From: Saprospiraceae bacterium
GTDB lineage: Bacteria; Bacteroidota; Bacteroidia; Chitinophagales; Saprospiraceae
Assembly (NCBI GenBank): GCA_016718205.1
Contig: JADKEB010000024.1
Location: 1-18,962, forward strand
Length of the DNA stretch: 18,962 nucleotides
Direction: 5' to 3'
The position numbers were made by a program, and so were the translations under genes. Below are positions 1 to 8,881 of the stretch, one piece after another (position 1 is the first letter of the stretch; every line of letters begins with the position of its first letter). Under the pieces are notes generated by a model. The model saw only the letters and a program-made list of their open reading frames with translations, was not told the origin of the DNA and did not search any database.

Positions 1-1
1 A

Positions 2-73
2 GCATTATTCATCATCGCAATCGGGGTATTTGGCTACATAGTTTATGTACTCCTTAAACCTGAAAAATTTTAA
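2..73 (+). CDS. kdpF: KdpF-like small membrane peptide, 3' part
   Basis: The open frame runs in from the window edge and ends at the TAA at 71. It encodes the last 23 residues of a short hydrophobic peptide ending VYVLLKPEKF. The pattern is one membrane helix followed by a short polar tail, at the 5' edge of kdpA. KdpF is a peptide of about 30 residues that stabilises the KdpABC potassium pump in the inner membrane. The 4-base gap to the kdpA start supports translation as part of the operon. The start codon lies outside the window. The call rests on position, size and hydrophobicity, because the peptide is too short for a strong family match. Confidence 0.75.
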   Translation, partial: ALFIIAIGVFGYIVYVLLKPEKF

Positions 74-77
74 AATT

Positions 78-1781
78 ATGAACACAGAAATACTTGGCGT
101 AATCTTAATGTATGCGACTGTAGTTGCTTTGGCAATTCCATTAGGTCGCTATATCGGTAAGGTTTTCAATTACGAAAACACTTGGCTCGATAAAATCTTC
201 AATCCGCTTGATAAATTATTCTTCAAGTTGTCCGGCATAGACCCTACTAAAGAAATGAACTGGAAACAGCATTTGGTGGCGTTACTAACCATTAATGCGG
301 TTTGGTTTGTCATAACCATGCTGGTACTTACAAATATGAGTTGGTTGCCGCTTAATCCTGATGGCAATCCATCTATGAGTGCCGATTTAGCTTTTAATAC
401 TTCGGTGAGTTTCGTAACCAATACCAACCTGCAACATTATTCAGGTGAAACAGGCTTATCTTATTTGGGGCAATTGTTATTGATGTTGTGGCAGTTTATC
501 AGTGCAGGAACAGGAATAGCAATATGTGCAGTCGTATTTATAGCAATGAAAGAACGAACCACCCAAACCTTGGGTAACTTCTATTCTTTCTTTGTAAGAA
601 GTAGTACTCGTATTTTATTTCCATTGGCCATTGTGATTGCAAGTTTATTGGCATTCAATGGAACACCAATGACCTTGGAAAGCAAAGACACTATCACAAC
701 ATTAGAAGGGCAAGAACAACAAATTAGCCGTGGGCCTGTAGCTGCCTTTGTTGCCATCAAACAATTAGGAACAAATGGCGGTGGATTTTATGGACCCAAT
801 TCCACCAATCCGATGGAAAACCCAAGTTACTTTACCAATATCGTTGAAACGATTTCGATTTTCTTAATTCCTATTGCAATGGTTTTTGCAATGGGTTATG
901 TGTTGAAAAGAAGAAAATTAGCACTGACAATTTTTGGGGTAATGACAGTTGGTTTTTTCTTGCTACTCATTCCTTCCATCTATTTTGAAATGAATGGAAA
1001 TTCAGCCATTACTCAAATGGGCATTCAACAGAACATGGGAAGCATGGAAGGCAAAGAAGTTCGATTTGGTTCTGCTGCATCTGCTTATTGGGCTATAAAT
1101 ACAACCTGCACCAGCAACGGCTCGGTAAACGCTATGCACGACAGCATGACACCTTTAACTGGAATGTTCACCTTATTAGGCATGATGATAAATTGTTTTT
1201 ATGGTGGCGTGGGCGTTGGCTTTTTAAACTTCTACATTTTCATCATTCTGGCAGTATTCATAAGTGGTTTAATGGTGGGTAGAACTCCTGAATTTTTAGG
1301 CAAAAAAATAGAAGCTAAAGAAATGAAAATCGCAATGATCATTGCTTTGCTTCATCCATTTTTGATTTTAGTCAGTACAGCCATTTCAAGTTTCTTATAT
1401 GCCGGTAATCCAACTGAATATGCAGGCTGGTTAGCTAATCCAAGCTATCATGGATTTAGTGAAATGCTTTATGAATTTACTTCATCAAGTGCAAACAATG
1501 GAAGCGGTTTTGAAGGTTTGGGCGACAATACACCATTTTGGAATATCGCTTGTGGTTTGGTGATGCTATTGGCTCGATACCTGCCTATCATCGGTCCTGT
1601 AGCCATCGCAGGTATTTTGGCGAGTAAAAAATACATTCCCGAAAGTAATGGAACACTCAAAACAGACACTTCAACCTTTGGCTTAATGGTGTTTGCGGTA
1701 ATTGCAATTGTTGCTGCATTAGCATTTTTCCCTGCTTTGACATTAGGCCCGATTGCAGAATATTTCTCAATGATTAAATAA
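78..1781 (+). CDS. kdpA: Potassium-transporting ATPase subunit KdpA
   Basis: This is the 567-aa potassium-binding, channel-like subunit of the KdpFABC P-type ATPase in the inner membrane. E. coli KdpA is 557 aa, so the length is normal. The four pore-loop (selectivity filter) motifs are visible: TNTNLQHYSGE near residues 114-124, TNGGGFYGPNSTNP near 232-245, TTCTSNGSV near 342-350 and SSSANNGSGFEG near 469-480. About ten hydrophobic segments run through the protein. The ATG at 78 is chosen because it sits just after kdpF and gives the usual N-terminus with an immediate membrane helix. An in-frame ATG at 45 would overlap kdpF and add an atypical 11-residue leader. kdpB follows after 8 bases. 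No damage is seen. Confidence 0.97.
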   Translation: MNTEILGVILMYATVVALAIPLGRYIGKVFNYENTWLDKIFNPLDKLFFKLSGIDPTKEMNWKQHLVALLTINAVWFVITMLVLTNMSWLPLNPDGNPSMSADLAFNTSVSFVTNTNLQHYSGETGLSYLGQLLLMLWQFISAGTGIAICAVVFIAMKERTTQTLGNFYSFFVRSSTRILFPLAIVIASLLAFNGTPMTLESKDTITTLEGQEQQISRGPVAAFVAIKQLGTNGGGFYGPNSTNPMENPSYFTNIVETISIFLIPIAMVFAMGYVLKRRKLALTIFGVMTVGFFLLLIPSIYFEMNGNSAITQMGIQQNMGSMEGKEVRFGSAASAYWAINTTCTSNGSVNAMHDSMTPLTGMFTLLGMMINCFYGGVGVGFLNFYIFIILAVFISGLMVGRTPEFLGKKIEAKEMKIAMIIALLHPFLILVSTAISSFLYAGNPTEYAGWLANPSYHGFSEMLYEFTSSSANNGSGFEGLGDNTPFWNIACGLVMLLARYLPIIGPVAIAGILASKKYIPESNGTLKTDTSTFGLMVFAVIAIVAALAFFPALTLGPIAEYFSMIK

Positions 1782-1789
1782 TTCAAAAA

Positions 1790-3826
1790 ATGACAAAAAA
1801 TACATCTCTATTTCAAAAAGACTTAATGCAAGAAGCATTCAAACAGTCTTTTGTGAAATTAAATCCGAAAATAATGTTCCGCAATCCTATAATGTTTACA
1901 GTTGAAATAGGAACAGCCATTATGTTCTTTGTTTGCATTTGGATATTGCTCGGAGAACAATCGCAAGGCAGTTTTGCCTATAACTTCATTGTATTTCTGG
2001 TGCTTTTGCTAACTTTGTTATTTGCAAACTTTGCAGAAGCTATAGCAGAAGCAAGGGGAAAGGCACAAGCCGACAGTTTACGAAAAACAAGAGAAGAAAC
2101 CCCTGCTAAAAAGGTTTCTGCAATGGGCAAAATCTACTCTGATGAAATGCAAATAATTCCATCATCCCAACTAAAAAAAGGTGATTTATTCTTTTGCGAA
2201 GCAGGAGACATCATTCCAATGGATGGCGAAATAGTAGAAGGTTTGGCAACCATTGATGAAAGTGCCATTACCGGTGAAAGTGCTCCAGTAATACGTGAAG
2301 CAGGTGGCGATAAAAGTTCAGTAACAGGCGGTACTAAAGTATTGTCCGATAGAATTACCGTAAAAGTAAACACCGAACAAGGTGAAAGTTTTTTGGATAA
2401 AATGATTGCTTTGGTGGAAGGTGCAAGCCGACAAAAAACACCAAACGAAATTGCATTGACTATTCTCTTAGCTGGTTTTACTTTAGTATTCATCATTGTT
2501 ACAGTTACGCTAAAACCTTTTGCAGATTACGCAAACACTCCAATCACAATTGCCGCTTTCATCTCATTATTTGTATGCTTAATTCCTACAACTATTGGCG
2601 GTTTACTTTCTGCTATTGGCATTGCAGGAATGGACAGAGCTTTACGGGCAAATGTGATAACCAAAAGTGGCAAAGCAGTGGAAACTGCTGGCGATATTGA
2701 TGTTCTTTTATTAGACAAAACTGGAACTATTACAATTGGAAACAGGAAAGCAACAAACTTCTATCCAGCCAATGGAATAGATGAAAAACATTTTATTAAA
2801 TGTGTGGTGCTGAGTTCAATGAGTGATGAAACACCCGAAGGAAAATCCATCATCGAATTAGCTAAAGTAAATCCGCTGAGTTTTAAAACTGAAAATCCAC
2901 GTTTCATAATGTTTACAGCAGAGACGAGAAGCAGCGGAATTGATTTTGAAAATACAAGAATTAGAAAAGGAGCTTCTGATGCTATCAAAAATCTATCAGA
3001 AAACGCAGGGAATAGTTTTCCTACTGAAACAGCCGAACAAGTTAAAATCATTTCAAGCAATGGCGGTACTCCCTTAGTCGTTTCTGAAAACGAAAAGGTA
3101 ATTGGGGTAATTGAGTTGCAAGACATCATTAAACCCGGCATTCAGGAACGATTTGAACGTTTGCGAAAAATGGGAATTAAAACCGTAATGGTTACTGGAG
3201 ACAATCCTTTAACCGCCAAATTCATTGCCGAGAAAGCGGGAGTTGATGATTTTATTGCAGAAGCCAAGCCTGAAGACAAAATGAATTACATCAAAAAAGA
3301 ACAGGCAGAAGGGCGTTTGGTGGCAATGATGGGTGACGGTACAAATGATGCGCCTGCATTGGCTCAAGCAGATGTAGGGGTAGCCATGAACAGCGGAACG
3401 CAAGCAGCCAAAGAAGCGGGCAATATGGTAGACTTAGATAATGATCCCACCAAACTTATTGAAATAGTTGAAATAGGAAAACAATTGCTAATGACAAGGG
3501 GAACACTTACCACTTTCAGTATTGCCAATGATGTGGCGAAATACTTTGCTATTATTCCGGCACTTTTCATAGTTGCCATTCCCTCACTACAAGGATTGAA
3601 TATTATGAACTTACATAGTCCTGAAAGTGCCATTCTTTCAGCCGTAATTTTCAATGCCATCATCATTCCAATGCTTATTCCATTGGCGTTGAAAGGCGTT
3701 GTCTATAAACCCATTGGAGCAAGTGCACTGCTTCGCAGAAACTTGCTAATTTATGGACTTGGTGGCGTTATCATTCCATTTATCGGCATCAAAGCCATTG
3801 ACCTTTTAGTTTCAGTATTCATCTAA
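1790..3826 (+). CDS. kdpB: Potassium-transporting P-type ATPase subunit KdpB
   Basis: This 678-aa catalytic subunit hydrolyses ATP to drive potassium into the cell through KdpA. It shows the full set of P-type ATPase motifs: TGES at residues 161-164 (actuator loop, whose Ser is the inhibitory phosphorylation site known in E. coli KdpB), DKTGT with the phosphorylated Asp at 309, and GDGTNDAPALA from 515 (hinge Asp residues 516 and 520). KGAS, TGDNPLTA and several membrane segments are also present. The length matches the family (E. coli 682 aa). The gene sits 8 bases after kdpA and 12 bases before kdpC, consistent with one transcript. All key residues are intact. Confidence 0.97.
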   Translation: MTKNTSLFQKDLMQEAFKQSFVKLNPKIMFRNPIMFTVEIGTAIMFFVCIWILLGEQSQGSFAYNFIVFLVLLLTLLFANFAEAIAEARGKAQADSLRKTREETPAKKVSAMGKIYSDEMQIIPSSQLKKGDLFFCEAGDIIPMDGEIVEGLATIDESAITGESAPVIREAGGDKSSVTGGTKVLSDRITVKVNTEQGESFLDKMIALVEGASRQKTPNEIALTILLAGFTLVFIIVTVTLKPFADYANTPITIAAFISLFVCLIPTTIGGLLSAIGIAGMDRALRANVITKSGKAVETAGDIDVLLLDKTGTITIGNRKATNFYPANGIDEKHFIKCVVLSSMSDETPEGKSIIELAKVNPLSFKTENPRFIMFTAETRSSGIDFENTRIRKGASDAIKNLSENAGNSFPTETAEQVKIISSNGGTPLVVSENEKVIGVIELQDIIKPGIQERFERLRKMGIKTVMVTGDNPLTAKFIAEKAGVDDFIAEAKPEDKMNYIKKEQAEGRLVAMMGDGTNDAPALAQADVGVAMNSGTQAAKEAGNMVDLDNDPTKLIEIVEIGKQLLMTRGTLTTFSIANDVAKYFAIIPALFIVAIPSLQGLNIMNLHSPESAILSAVIFNAIIIPMLIPLALKGVVYKPIGASALLRRNLLIYGLGGVIIPFIGIKAIDLLVSVFI

Positions 3827-3838
3827 AAAATTAAGACA

Positions 3839-4387
3839 ATGAAAAATAATTTAATACCAGCCATTCGCTTAACACTCGTTTGTTTAGTGTTCTTCTGTGG
3901 CATCTACACACTTTCAGTATTTGGCATTTCAAAACTTGTACCTGATAACATGTCGTTTGCAAAAAATAATTCAGGATACTATGAAAATGTTGGTCAAAGT
4001 TTTACTGCTGATAAATACTTTAATTCTCGTCCATCAGCAGTTGGTTACAATGCAGCAGGTTCAGGCGGTAGCAATAAAGGCCCTTCAAATCCTGATTATC
4101 TTGCAGAAGTGCAAGCAAGAATTGATACTTTTTTAGTTCACAATCCTGAGATCAAAAAAGAGGATATTCCTTCTGATTTGGTAACTGCCAGTGGTAGCGG
4201 CCTGGATCCGAATATTTCGGTTCAAGCGGCTCTTGTCCAGATTCCCCGTATTGCAAAAATTAGAAATCTTTCAGAAAAAGATTTAGAATTAGTAGTACAA
4301 AAATTGACAGAAAAACCATTGCTAGGACTATTTGGTACTGAAAAGATAAATGTGCTCAAATTAAACCTTGCAGTGGATAATCTATAG
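3839..4387 (+). CDS. kdpC: Potassium-transporting ATPase subunit KdpC
   Basis: This is the 182-aa KdpC subunit, which has one N-terminal membrane helix (about residues 8-28) and a soluble extracytoplasmic domain. In the pump it acts as a chaperone-like subunit that raises ATP affinity. Family features seen are SFTADKYFNSRPSAVGYN near residues 50-70, GSGGSNKGPSNP after it, and DLVTASGSGLDPNIS followed by QIPRIAKIR in the C-terminal half. The length is typical (E. coli 190 aa). It closely follows kdpB. A gap of about 120 bases then separates it from the porin-like gene, the largest spacing in this operon. Confidence 0.96.
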   Translation: MKNNLIPAIRLTLVCLVFFCGIYTLSVFGISKLVPDNMSFAKNNSGYYENVGQSFTADKYFNSRPSAVGYNAAGSGGSNKGPSNPDYLAEVQARIDTFLVHNPEIKKEDIPSDLVTASGSGLDPNISVQAALVQIPRIAKIRNLSEKDLELVVQKLTEKPLLGLFGTEKINVLKLNLAVDNL

Positions 4388-4434
4388 GCAATATTATGTA
4401 TAGTAATAAGTGTAATTAATATTAATTTTACATC

Positions 4435-4450
4435 TTCAGCAACTGCTGAA
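4435..4450. other. Short perfect hairpin in the kdpC-porin gap
   Basis: The 121-base gap between kdpC and the porin-like gene holds TTCAGCAACTGCTGAA, a 6-7 bp stem with a tiny loop. No T run follows on either strand, so it does not look like a classic intrinsic terminator. It might modulate read-through or mRNA stability between the pump genes and the porin/sensor genes, but that is only a guess. The rest of the gap is AT-rich without a clear promoter. Confidence 0.35.
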
Positions 4451-4508
4451 AACCGAATGAAAAAATTGATAATTTTACAACCAAATATAGCATAAAAATA
4501 AAATCATC

Positions 4509-5621
4509 ATGTTTAAGCATATAATAATCATAGTATTTTTGATGGTATCCAATCAGCTTTTTGCTCAAGTAACCAATACAGGTCTGATGGATACTGAGGC
4601 AGGAACAACTGTCAATAAACTGACTATTGGCGGGTATGTAGATATGTATTACGGAAACACATTCTCAAATACGAATGGAAATAACGTTCCCTATTTTGTG
4701 AACATGGCTCGTAATAATGAACTTACACTCAATTTAGCATACCTTGATCTGCGTTATAGTTCCAAAAATTTCAGGGCACGTGTTGTTCCGGGATTTGGAA
4801 CGTACATGAATGCAAATTATGCGGCTGAGCCAGGTACTTTACGTAATATTGTGGAAGGATCAGCAGGAATCAAGTTGTCCAGGACAAAAGAAATATGGTT
4901 GGATGCCGGCGTTTTGGGTTCACCTTACACCAATGAAAGTGCCATAAGTAAAGACCACTTAATGTACACAAGAAGTTTTGCACCTGAATACGTGCCTTAT
5001 TATTTATCTGGGGTGAAACTGTCTTTTCTAATCAGTAAAAAGGTGAATGCTTATTTATATTTACTCAATGGATGGCAACAAATCCAGGACAATAATTCAG
5101 GTAAATCTATTGGTACCCAAATAGAATTCAGACCTGATGACAATAACCTGATCAACTGGAATACCTACATAGGTGACGAAAGATCGATTACTTCACCTGA
5201 TTTTAGAACAAGATATTTTACAGATTTATATTGGATATACAACAAAAATAAATTTTCTGCTACAGCTTGTGTTTATGTGGGTAATCAAGTAAAATCCGGC
5301 AGCCCAACTGTACAATCTTCCAATATTTGGTGGCAAGGCAATGCCATAGGTCGCTATTCATTTACCGAAAGGTTTTCTGTGTCTGCCAGAGTGGAATATT
5401 TTAATGACGAAAATAACATTCAAATCACACCCGTCAATCCTGTCGGGGCCTTTAAAACCTTCAGTGGTGGTGTATGTTTAAATATAAAAGTAAACGAAAA
5501 TGCGATGTTCAGATTCGAGGGTCGACAATTTATATCAAATAGCAAACTCTACCTTGACAATAACAATAATCCTTCCAACAACATGACATGGTTGATTTCT
5601 AATATGACCGTTTGGTTTTAA
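4509..5621 (+). CDS. Outer-membrane beta-barrel porin-like protein of the kdp operon
   Basis: This 370-aa protein starts with a signal peptide (MFKHIIIIVFLMVSNQLFAQ, likely cut after FA). The mature part alternates polar and aromatic residues in many short strands, with NGWQQIQDNN, an aspartate-rich loop region and a terminal phenylalanine (MTVWF), as is usual for outer-membrane beta-barrels. It resembles the putative beta-barrel porin-2 (BBP2) type proteins of Bacteroidota. It lies between kdpC and kdpD with only 4 bases to the next start, so it is probably co-transcribed with the potassium system. A role in letting potassium cross the outer membrane is inferred from context alone. Substrate specificity cannot be read from the sequence. 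Confidence 0.85.
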   Translation: MFKHIIIIVFLMVSNQLFAQVTNTGLMDTEAGTTVNKLTIGGYVDMYYGNTFSNTNGNNVPYFVNMARNNELTLNLAYLDLRYSSKNFRARVVPGFGTYMNANYAAEPGTLRNIVEGSAGIKLSRTKEIWLDAGVLGSPYTNESAISKDHLMYTRSFAPEYVPYYLSGVKLSFLISKKVNAYLYLLNGWQQIQDNNSGKSIGTQIEFRPDDNNLINWNTYIGDERSITSPDFRTRYFTDLYWIYNKNKFSATACVYVGNQVKSGSPTVQSSNIWWQGNAIGRYSFTERFSVSARVEYFNDENNIQITPVNPVGAFKTFSGGVCLNIKVNENAMFRFEGRQFISNSKLYLDNNNNPSNNMTWLISNMTVWF

Positions 5622-5625
5622 GATT

Positions 5626-6750
5626 ATGACGGATAAGGAACAAACCGTTCAGCATTTTCTTGACCTTATAAAAAAGTCACGAAGGGGAAAGTTTAAGATT
5701 TACATTGGCATGAGTGCCGGTGTAGGCAAGACGTACCGTATGTTGCAGGAAGCCCGAACTTTGATGAAAAACGGGATTGATGTAAAAATAGGTTATGTAG
5801 AAACGCACAACCGAAAAGAGACACACGATCTTTTGGAAGGGTTACCAATTATTCCAAGACGAAAACTATTTTACAAAGGGAAAGAATTGGAAGAGATGGA
5901 TGTGCAAGCAGTTATTAATTTAAGACCCGAAGTGGTTATCATTGATGAGCTGGCACATACAAATATTGAAGGAAGTAAAAACGAAAAAAGATGGCAGGAT
6001 GTGATTGAAATATTGGAAGCAGGCATCAATGTGGTCTCTGCTGTTAATATTCAGCATATTGAAAGTCTGAATGAAGAAATAAAATCCATAACCGGCATTG
6101 AAGTCAAGGAGCGTATACCTGATAGTGTTTTAGCTCAGGCAGATGAGGTAGTGAATATTGATCTTACTGCCGACGAATTGATTACCCGTCTGAAAGAAGG
6201 CAAAATTTATGAGTCAGTAAAAATAGAAACGGCGCTGAATAATTTTTTTAAGAGTGATCATATTCTACAACTGCGTGAACTTGCATTGAAAGAAGTAGCT
6301 TCTCAGGTAGAGCGAAAAGTAGAAACAGAAGTTACCAAACCTAATGCTTTAAGACATGAACGATTCCTGGCTTGTATCAGTAGCAATGAAATAACGGCAA
6401 AAACGGTGATCCGTAAAACAGCCCGCCTGGCCAATTACTACCATAGCAAGTGGTATGTTTTGTACGTTCAAACACCAAAAGAGACTGCCGACAAAATTGC
6501 TTTAGATAAACAAAGACATCTCATTAATAATTTTAAGCTGGCTACTGAATTGGGGGCAGAGATTATAAAAGTTGAAAGCAGCTCTATCTCTAAAGCCATC
6601 ATAGACCAGGCAAGTGAAAGAAAAATTACGACCATTTGTTTGGGCAAGCCACATTTAAACTTGTTTAAAATTATTATTGCTACAAATGTATTTAATGAAC
6701 TCCTGAAAAAACTTTCTACCAATAATATTGACCTTGTAATTCTTTCATAA
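5626..6750 (+). CDS. kdpD: Short KdpD: ATP-binding and universal-stress domains without kinase
   Basis: This 374-aa cytoplasmic protein corresponds to the N-terminal half of KdpD, the potassium and turgor sensor. It has a Walker A-like motif GMSAGVGKT (residues 28-36), the family segment GYVETHNRKET and Walker B IIDELAHTN (about 105-113). From about residue 246 a universal stress protein-like domain follows (RHERFLACISS, then CLGKPHLNLFK). E. coli KdpD (894 aa) continues into four membrane helices and a histidine kinase, both absent here. The next gene begins at the base after the stop codon and encodes a separate membrane kinase. The pair therefore looks like a split two-part sensor, an arrangement also seen in other Bacteroidota as I remember them. 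The gene itself is intact. Confidence 0.9.
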   Translation: MTDKEQTVQHFLDLIKKSRRGKFKIYIGMSAGVGKTYRMLQEARTLMKNGIDVKIGYVETHNRKETHDLLEGLPIIPRRKLFYKGKELEEMDVQAVINLRPEVVIIDELAHTNIEGSKNEKRWQDVIEILEAGINVVSAVNIQHIESLNEEIKSITGIEVKERIPDSVLAQADEVVNIDLTADELITRLKEGKIYESVKIETALNNFFKSDHILQLRELALKEVASQVERKVETEVTKPNALRHERFLACISSNEITAKTVIRKTARLANYYHSKWYVLYVQTPKETADKIALDKQRHLINNFKLATELGAEIIKVESSSISKAIIDQASERKITTICLGKPHLNLFKIIIATNVFNELLKKLSTNNIDLVILS

Positions 6751-8477
6751 ATGAAAATTAAAACAAAACTAACCTTAGGGGTTGGATTATTATCTAGTCT
6801 CATTATCATAATTGGTTTTGTAGGAACGAGATACATAAATGCTTTGAGGCAGGATACAGAAAACATCTTAGTTGCAAATTACAATTCATTACAATTTAGT
6901 AAAAATTTGTTGGTGGCATTGGATGAAGATGTGAATACATCTCTCAGAAATTTTGAATCAAATCTTCAAAAACAAGAAAAGAATATAACTGAAATAGGAG
7001 AAGGAAAATTAACTCACAATTTAAGAATGCATTTTGAATTATTTAAAAAGAATCATGAAGATAGCTCAGTTATTTTAAAAATTAGGGGAGAAATCTTCAA
7101 AATAATGGAAATTAATATGAGTGCCATTCAACGGAAGAGTGAAACAGCTACAGCTACTGCTGATAATGCGGTTTATTGGATTGTTATTACTGCTTTGGGG
7201 TGTTTTTTGATAGCATTCATTCTATTGGTAAATCTACCGGCCAATATCGCCAATCCTATAAAGGAACTTACGGCAAGTATTAAAAAATAGCAGATAAAAA
7301 ATATTCTGAAAGAGTTCATTTTGAAAGTACTAACGAATTTGGTGATTTAGCAGATTCATTCAATACAATCGCTGCAAAACTAGAAGAGTATAATAGCAGC
7401 AATCTAGCAAAACTGATGATGGAAAAAAACCGTATTTAAACGCTAATCAATAATATGCATGACCCTGTTATTTGCTTAGATGAAAACCTTAAAGTTATTT
7501 TTGCTAATGAAGAAGCAAGAAATATTACAGGTTTACGGCAAGATGAAATTTTAGGAAAATACACGCAGGAATTGGCTGAAAGAAATGATTTGATTCGCTC
7601 ACTTTTGCAAGATTTAATGGCCAAAGAAAGTGAAAACAATGTCAAACCAGAACCTATAAGGATATATGCAGATAATAAGGAAGGTTATTTTGAAAAAGAA
7701 ATTCTTCACATATCTATAACTCCAACAGGTGAAAAAACTAAACAACTCATAGGTCATGTAATTATCCTGAGGAATATAACAGAACATAAAGAATTGGATT
7801 TTGCCAAAACCAATTTTATTGCAACCGTTTCACACGAATTTAAAACCCCGATATCATCCATAAAAATGAGTTTGCAACTGCTCGAAAAAGATGAAATAGG
7901 CAAATTGAATGAAGAGCAACGCAACCTGATTCACAGCATTAATGACGATGCTACCCGATTGTTAAAAATAACAGGTGAGTTATTAAACATGACACAAGTA
8001 GAAAGTGGCAATATTCAGCTTTCTATTTTCCCAGCTGACCTCAAAGAAATACTATTATATGCTATCAATGCTACAAAAACACAGGCAGATCAAAAACAAA
8101 TCCAATTTGAAATTAATTGCCCCGACAATATTTCCAATGTTCAGGCGGACAATGAAAAGACAGCTTGGGTATTGACCAATCTCATATCCAATGCTATCAG
8201 GTATTCTTACGACAACTCTATTATTTATTTATCAATTCAACAGGCTAAAAATCAGGTTCAAATTTCTGTAAGAGATACAGGACAAGGAATAGCCCCACAG
8301 TACAAAGACAAAATTTTTGACCGCTATTTCCGTGTTCCAGGGACAAAAAAAGAAGGAACAGGACTTGGACTTGCCATTAGCAAAGAATTTATAGAAGCAC
8401 AGGGCGGACGAATTACTGTTGAAAGTGAATTTGGAGCAGGAAGCACGTTTACTTTGACACTTAACAAGACTACATAG
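6751..8477 (+). pseudogene. Kdp-linked membrane sensor histidine kinase, broken by frameshift and nonsense
   Basis: Two fragments make one kinase. Fragment 1 (6751-7290) has a membrane helix at residues 8-27, a periplasmic stretch, a second helix near 143-163 and the start of a HAMP domain (NIANPIKELTASIKK), then stops in an A run. Shifting frame at 7282-7288 restores ADKKYSERVHFESTNEFGDL, a HAMP and coiled linker, up to a TAA at 7437-7439. One base change from GAA would restore EKNRIETLINNMHD. The third part (ATG at 7455 to 8477) has a PAS domain, H-box SHEFKTP (His127 of that fragment), N-box TNLISNAIRY, DTGQG and GTGLGL, all intact. It abuts kdpD with no spacing, so it was its partner. The PAS-kinase part could still be made from the ATG at 7455, unanchored. 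Confidence 0.85.
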
Positions 8478-8719
8478 GACGACACCAACACACACTTGCA
8501 AGCACATTGCCAAAGCCGCACAAGCCAATGCACAAACCAAAGCTTTGTCAAAGAGCTTGCAAGTCGCCAACCGCAGACAAAAAATTAAAAAAAATCCCTT
8601 CCCTTCTGAAATAAAAAATACCCAACCGCACAAGCCGACAGCAAAGTTGACCGCCAAATTTTCATAACCCAAACATTATATAAAGCCTTGACAAGCAGAC
8701 GAATGATAAGAACGCCAGC
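8478..8719. other. Non-coding junction between kdp operon and cassette array
   Basis: No gene is seen in these 242 bases. The stretch holds the long palindrome listed separately (8494-8564), then poly-A-rich DNA. It leads directly into the first attC-like site, whose R'' arm (GCACCTAAC) implies a cassette beginning with TTAGGTGC. No such boundary exists upstream in the window, so the 5' end of this cassette has been lost or the array has been joined here by rearrangement. No integrase remnant or attI-like site was recognised. Confidence 0.6.
8494..8564. repeat. Orphan nested inverted repeat downstream of the kinase
   Basis: Outer arms ACTTGCAAGC (8494-8503) and GCTTGCAAGT (8555-8564) are perfect 10-bp complements. 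Inside them, CAAAGC (8511-8516) and GCTTTG (8542-8547) also pair, with 7-base spacers on both sides. The two-box layout resembles an attC site, but no GTT junction follows, so it is either a degraded recombination site or an unrelated stem-loop. It lies 16 bases after the kinase stop and could also end the kdp transcript, although no T run is present. Confidence 0.5.
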
Positions 8720-8852
8720 ACCTAACAGGCGTTTGGCAAAAGTGGCGGTTAAGTGCTTCGTATGCCAGTTTTGACTAAATTTGCAGTTCGGTGCTTCGTA
8801 TGAAGTTTTGTGCTGAAAATCGCCACCTTCGCCAAGCGCCAAAACGTTGTGT
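8720..8852 (+). other. attC site 0 (long type, 133 bp)
   Basis: Left box ACCTAAC, then GGCGTTTGGC and GTGGCG. The right half has CGCCACCTTCGCCAAGCGCC followed by GTTGTGT. The two halves pair with mismatches and an asymmetric spacer between the outer box and the inner box, the attC layout. The loop holds a direct repeat of GTGCTTCGTATG. Cassette 1 starts at 8847 inside the right box. Confidence 0.85.
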
Positions 8853-8881
8853 CTCATTAAAACAAATAAAAATATCAATCA

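Noticed and set aside
7279..7290. Programmed -1 frameshift in the kinase gene at the A run
   Set aside because: ATT AAA AAA TAG is not a canonical slippery heptamer, and a second nonsense codon at 7437 in the shifted frame would still stop translation, so decay is the simpler explanation.
8232..8878. Several minus-strand ORFs over the kinase end and site 0
   Set aside because: They are shadows of the kinase coding strand and of palindromic DNA, with no start signals and no protein-like pattern.
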